This document shows positions 5,469-6,656 of a stretch of DNA of 6,656 bases, piece by piece; position 1 is the first letter of the stretch; every line of letters begins with the position of its first letter. Source of the DNA: JAICLK01 sp036489905 (GTDB taxonomy: Bacteria > Patescibacteriota > Saccharimonadia > Saccharimonadales > UBA4665). A model generated the notes under the pieces. The model ran no database searches and was not told the origin of the DNA. It saw only the letters and a program-made list of their open reading frames with translations. The DNA lies in the NCBI GenBank assembly GCA_036489905.1, contig DASXEX010000056.1:1-6656 (forward strand), written 5' to 3'. A program made the position numbers and the translations under genes.

Positions 5469-5508
5469 GTGTACCCCAGAGTGTTTAATCTATAAAGGCA
5501 GGTCGCCA

Positions 5509-5859
5509 ATGCTAAGTCGCACCCATCGCTTTCACGGTTACGGCAGCTTACGTTATGCGTACCGCAACGGCAAGGTGGTGCGCGGGCCGCATTGCTTGCT
5601 CAAGTACGCGCCAAATAATCGGCGATCCACGTATCGTGTCGCGGTTGTGGTGAGCAAAAAGGTGCACAAGTCCGCCGTGGTGCGCAACCGTATCCGCCGC
5701 CGCATTTACGAAGCAGTACGGTCGTATATAAAACCAGACGTTCCAATTGATGTGATATACATTGTTTACAGTGACTACCTGGCCAACTGTCCTGCAGACG
5801 AGCTTCGCCAAGCAATTGTCGGCAAGCTACGTTCGGCACGCATCCCGCAAAAATCCTGA
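5509..5859 (+). CDS. rnpA: ribonuclease P protein component
   Basis: The protein is 116 aa, the usual length. RnpA binds the catalytic RNase P RNA and helps it trim the 5' leader from pre-tRNAs. It begins MLSRTHRF, matching the family's ML-x-x-x-x-R-x/F start, contains YRVAVVVSKKVHKSAVVRNRIRRR (residues 42-65) with the signature RNR at 59-61, and ends with a helix ADELRQAIVGKL. The start at 5509 is chosen because it gives the family N-terminus and has AGGCAGG (5496-5502) 6 bases upstream. An in-frame ATG at 5380 would add 43 residues with no RnpA resemblance. In many bacteria yidD or yidC follows; here the next gene is a decayed lepB. Confidence 0.95.
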   Translation: MLSRTHRFHGYGSLRYAYRNGKVVRGPHCLLKYAPNNRRSTYRVAVVVSKKVHKSAVVRNRIRRRIYEAVRSYIKPDVPIDVIYIVYSDYLANCPADELRQAIVGKLRSARIPQKS

Positions 5860-5902
5860 AGATTGCAGATTCCATGATAAGTACACTAGTTTACTGGTCT
5901 GG

Positions 5903-5911
5903 TGATATGAT
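5903..5911 (+). promoter_or_regulatory. extended -10 promoter upstream of lepB
   Basis: TGATATGAT is an extended -10 element (TGn before TATGAT). No good -35 lies 16-18 bp upstream, which is typical for extended -10 promoters. Transcription would start near 5918, about 8 bases before the ATG at 5926. Confidence 0.4.
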
Positions 5912-5914
5912 ACG

Positions 5915-5930
5915 CTCATAAACATATGAG
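5915..5930. promoter_or_regulatory. inverted repeat at the lepB transcription start
   Basis: CTCATA and TATGAG form a perfect 6-bp inverted repeat around AACA. It covers the predicted start site and the ATG at 5926, so it could be a repressor site or a hairpin hiding that start codon. A second inverted pair, CAGATTCC (5866-5873) and GGAATCTG (5930-5937), brackets the whole promoter region. Confidence 0.35.
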
Positions 5931-5996
5931 GAATCTGAACCTCCCTCCGGGAATAGCCCCCGTGTTTCTGGCGTAGCGTCACAACCCAGTAAGAAG

Positions 5997-6398
5997 ATGC
6001 TGAGAAAAGAAGTTTTATCAGTCGTTGGCGTAATTGTCACCGCACTGGTATTCGCATTTGTGTTTATTACGTTTGTGTTTCAAACGTATCAGGTCTCAGG
6101 CGTGAGCATGCAACAAACCTTGCACAACGGCGATCATTTGCTTGTCTGGAAGCTACCGCGGACGTAGGCCCGGCTGACGGGGCATAGCTATGTGCCGAAA
6201 CGCGGCGACATAATTATATTGAACGAACCGGCAGAGGCTCTGTCGGCGTGTGGTACCGACCGGGGCAGTCAACTCGTGAAGCGCGTGGTTGGATTGCCGG
6301 GAGACCGCGTGGTGGTGGCGAATAATATACTTACCATTTTCAACAAGCAGCACCCGAACGGGTTTGATCCTGACAAAACCTTGCAGTATCAGACCTAA
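5997..6398 (+). pseudogene. lepB: signal peptidase I, disrupted
   Basis: The frame reads as 133 codons with an internal TAG. LepB is a membrane serine-lysine protease that removes signal peptides from exported proteins. Visible are a transmembrane helix (about 8-28), the catalytic serine motif SGVSMQQTL with S37, the amber codon 57 at 6165-6167, then YVPKRGDIII (65-74) and the lysine motif QLVKRVVGLPGDRV with K95. The sequence around the amber, LPRT-stop-ARLTGH, corresponds to PRTW-AR-TGH in relatives as I remember them, so TGG to TAG is likely. The frame ends at 6396-6398 before the conserved GDNR-S-DSR block, so the C-terminal third is missing. In-frame codons upstream (5928-5996) also look coding but lack a start. 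A GTG at 6192 could restart translation, but without the serine. Not a working peptidase; another copy should exist elsewhere. Confidence 0.8.
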
Positions 6399-6420
6399 AG
6401 GCCACTTCGTGGAGGTTTTT
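6394..6420 (+). terminator. terminator-like hairpin after lepB
   Basis: CCT (6394-6396) and CCAC (6402-6405) together pair with GTGGAGG (6409-6415) across a TTC loop. The left arm is interrupted by a 5-base bulge (AAAGG), and TTTTT follows at once (6416-6420). It overlaps the lepB fragment's stop codon. It could be a true terminator, or the terminal structure of the mobile element that cut lepB. Confidence 0.4.
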
Positions 6421-6499
6421 AGCCCGTTTTCTCTCTGTTAAATGCACTGAATTAATGTCGCTACACGTTAATTGGGCTTAAAACGAGGTAGTTAATTGG
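6416..6499. repeat. small repeats between lepB and the right-hand transposase
   Basis: TTTTTAGCCC (6416-6425) and GGGCTTAAAA (6474-6483) are inverted with 9 of 10 positions matching. GTTAATTGG occurs twice in direct orientation (6467-6475 and 6491-6499). The stretch 6399-6540 holds no gene I can support. It is probably the left end and leader of the insertion element that follows. Confidence 0.35.
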
Positions 6500-6540
6500 T
6501 CACGTAATACGGCGACGTAGCCGCTGTCTTGCTACGCTAA

Positions 6541-6656
6541 GGGAATGAGAAACGAGCCTACAAATATGCCTGTCCCACGTGCAGCACCAAGCTACAAAAA
6601 CGTGGATTAACCAAGGCAGGTACGCAGCGCTGGTTTTGTACTGCTTGTCGGGCTAG
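6541..6656 (+). CDS. N-terminal zinc ribbon of a transposase (IS1249/IS256-like, 3' end outside window)
   Basis: After a stop at 6538-6540 a frame runs to the window edge. It carries CPTC (from 6571), then GLTKAGTQRW, then CTAC, a four-cysteine zinc ribbon. Many IS1249-type and related transposases open with CP-x-C, G-x-T-x-AG-x-x-RW, C-x-x-C, a domain that binds the element's ends; the catalytic part would lie beyond the window. No ATG, GTG or TTG lies in this frame between the stop and the first cysteine. The nearest ATG (6545) is one frame off, and a single extra G after it would give an in-frame start. So the gene may be broken, or the sequence may have an indel error. The family name is tentative. 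Confidence 0.5.

Noticed and set aside
5380..5508. 43-residue N-terminal extension of RnpA
   Set aside because: The family N-terminus begins at 5509 with a suitable ribosome site, and the extension has no RnpA resemblance and overlaps the foldable spacer.
5860..5996. Small SRP RNA or other known structured RNA between rnpA and lepB
   Set aside because: The conserved SRP core motif is not present. The sequence is better explained as a promoter plus the lost N-terminal tail of LepB.
6153..6353. 66-codon minus-strand frame in lepB
   Set aside because: Antisense to the recognisable LepB residues; no pattern of its own.
1..6656. Recoded stop codons (UGA as Gly, as in some CPR groups)
   Set aside because: TGA ends recF and rnpA at the expected C-termini, and no in-frame TGA interrupts a conserved protein.

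Overview
The window is a bacterial chromosomal replication-origin neighbourhood. A dnaA-dnaN-recF block runs on the minus strand and an rpmH-rnpA-lepB block runs on the plus strand, with a 256-bp divergent spacer (4956-5211) that is the best oriC candidate. TAA, TAG and TGA all close recognisable genes at their expected ends, so the genetic code looks standard. Protein style (DnaA opening, a signal peptidase with a disordered N-terminal tail, small gene sizes, IS content) suggests a Patescibacteria/CPR lineage, most likely Candidatus Saccharibacteria. That placement is inference from memory of family style, not from a search.

Left edge (1-421): two transposon remnants meet tail to tail. The first is the C-terminus of an ISAzo13-like transposase on the plus strand. 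The second is an N-terminal fragment of an IS30-family transposase on the minus strand, whose outer end lies near 421. Next (485-1123) is a complete mazEF-type toxin-antitoxin pair on the plus strand. Its textbook promoter has a -10 box inside a 17-bp palindrome and places transcription start at or within a few bases of the mazE start codon. The pair ends 13 bp from the convergent end of recF.

Centre (1137-4955): recF, dnaN and dnaA are full length with their key motifs intact, in the reverse order of transcription. The 257-bp dnaA-dnaN spacer is not empty. It has a spaced direct repeat (two copies 75 bp apart), several inverted repeats and weak DnaA-box-like sites, so it may be a second origin half or a structured mRNA segment. 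The dnaA-rpmH spacer has four DnaA-box-like sites facing each other across an AT-rich stretch, and one of them covers the -35 region of the likely dnaA promoter.

Right side (5212-6656): rpmH (45 aa) and rnpA (116 aa) are intact but separated by an unusually long 159-bp spacer that can fold. Downstream is a decayed signal peptidase I gene. It has an in-frame amber codon where tryptophan is expected, a probable one-base loss at its original start, and no C-terminal third. A terminator-like hairpin follows, and then the start of a zinc-ribbon transposase (IS1249/IS256-like) that runs off the window.

I see no CRISPR array, tRNA, rRNA or clearly new multi-gene system. The most interesting items are the noncoding structures around dnaA, the apparently leaderless autoregulated mazEF operon beside the origin operon, and the layered decay of lepB between mobile elements.
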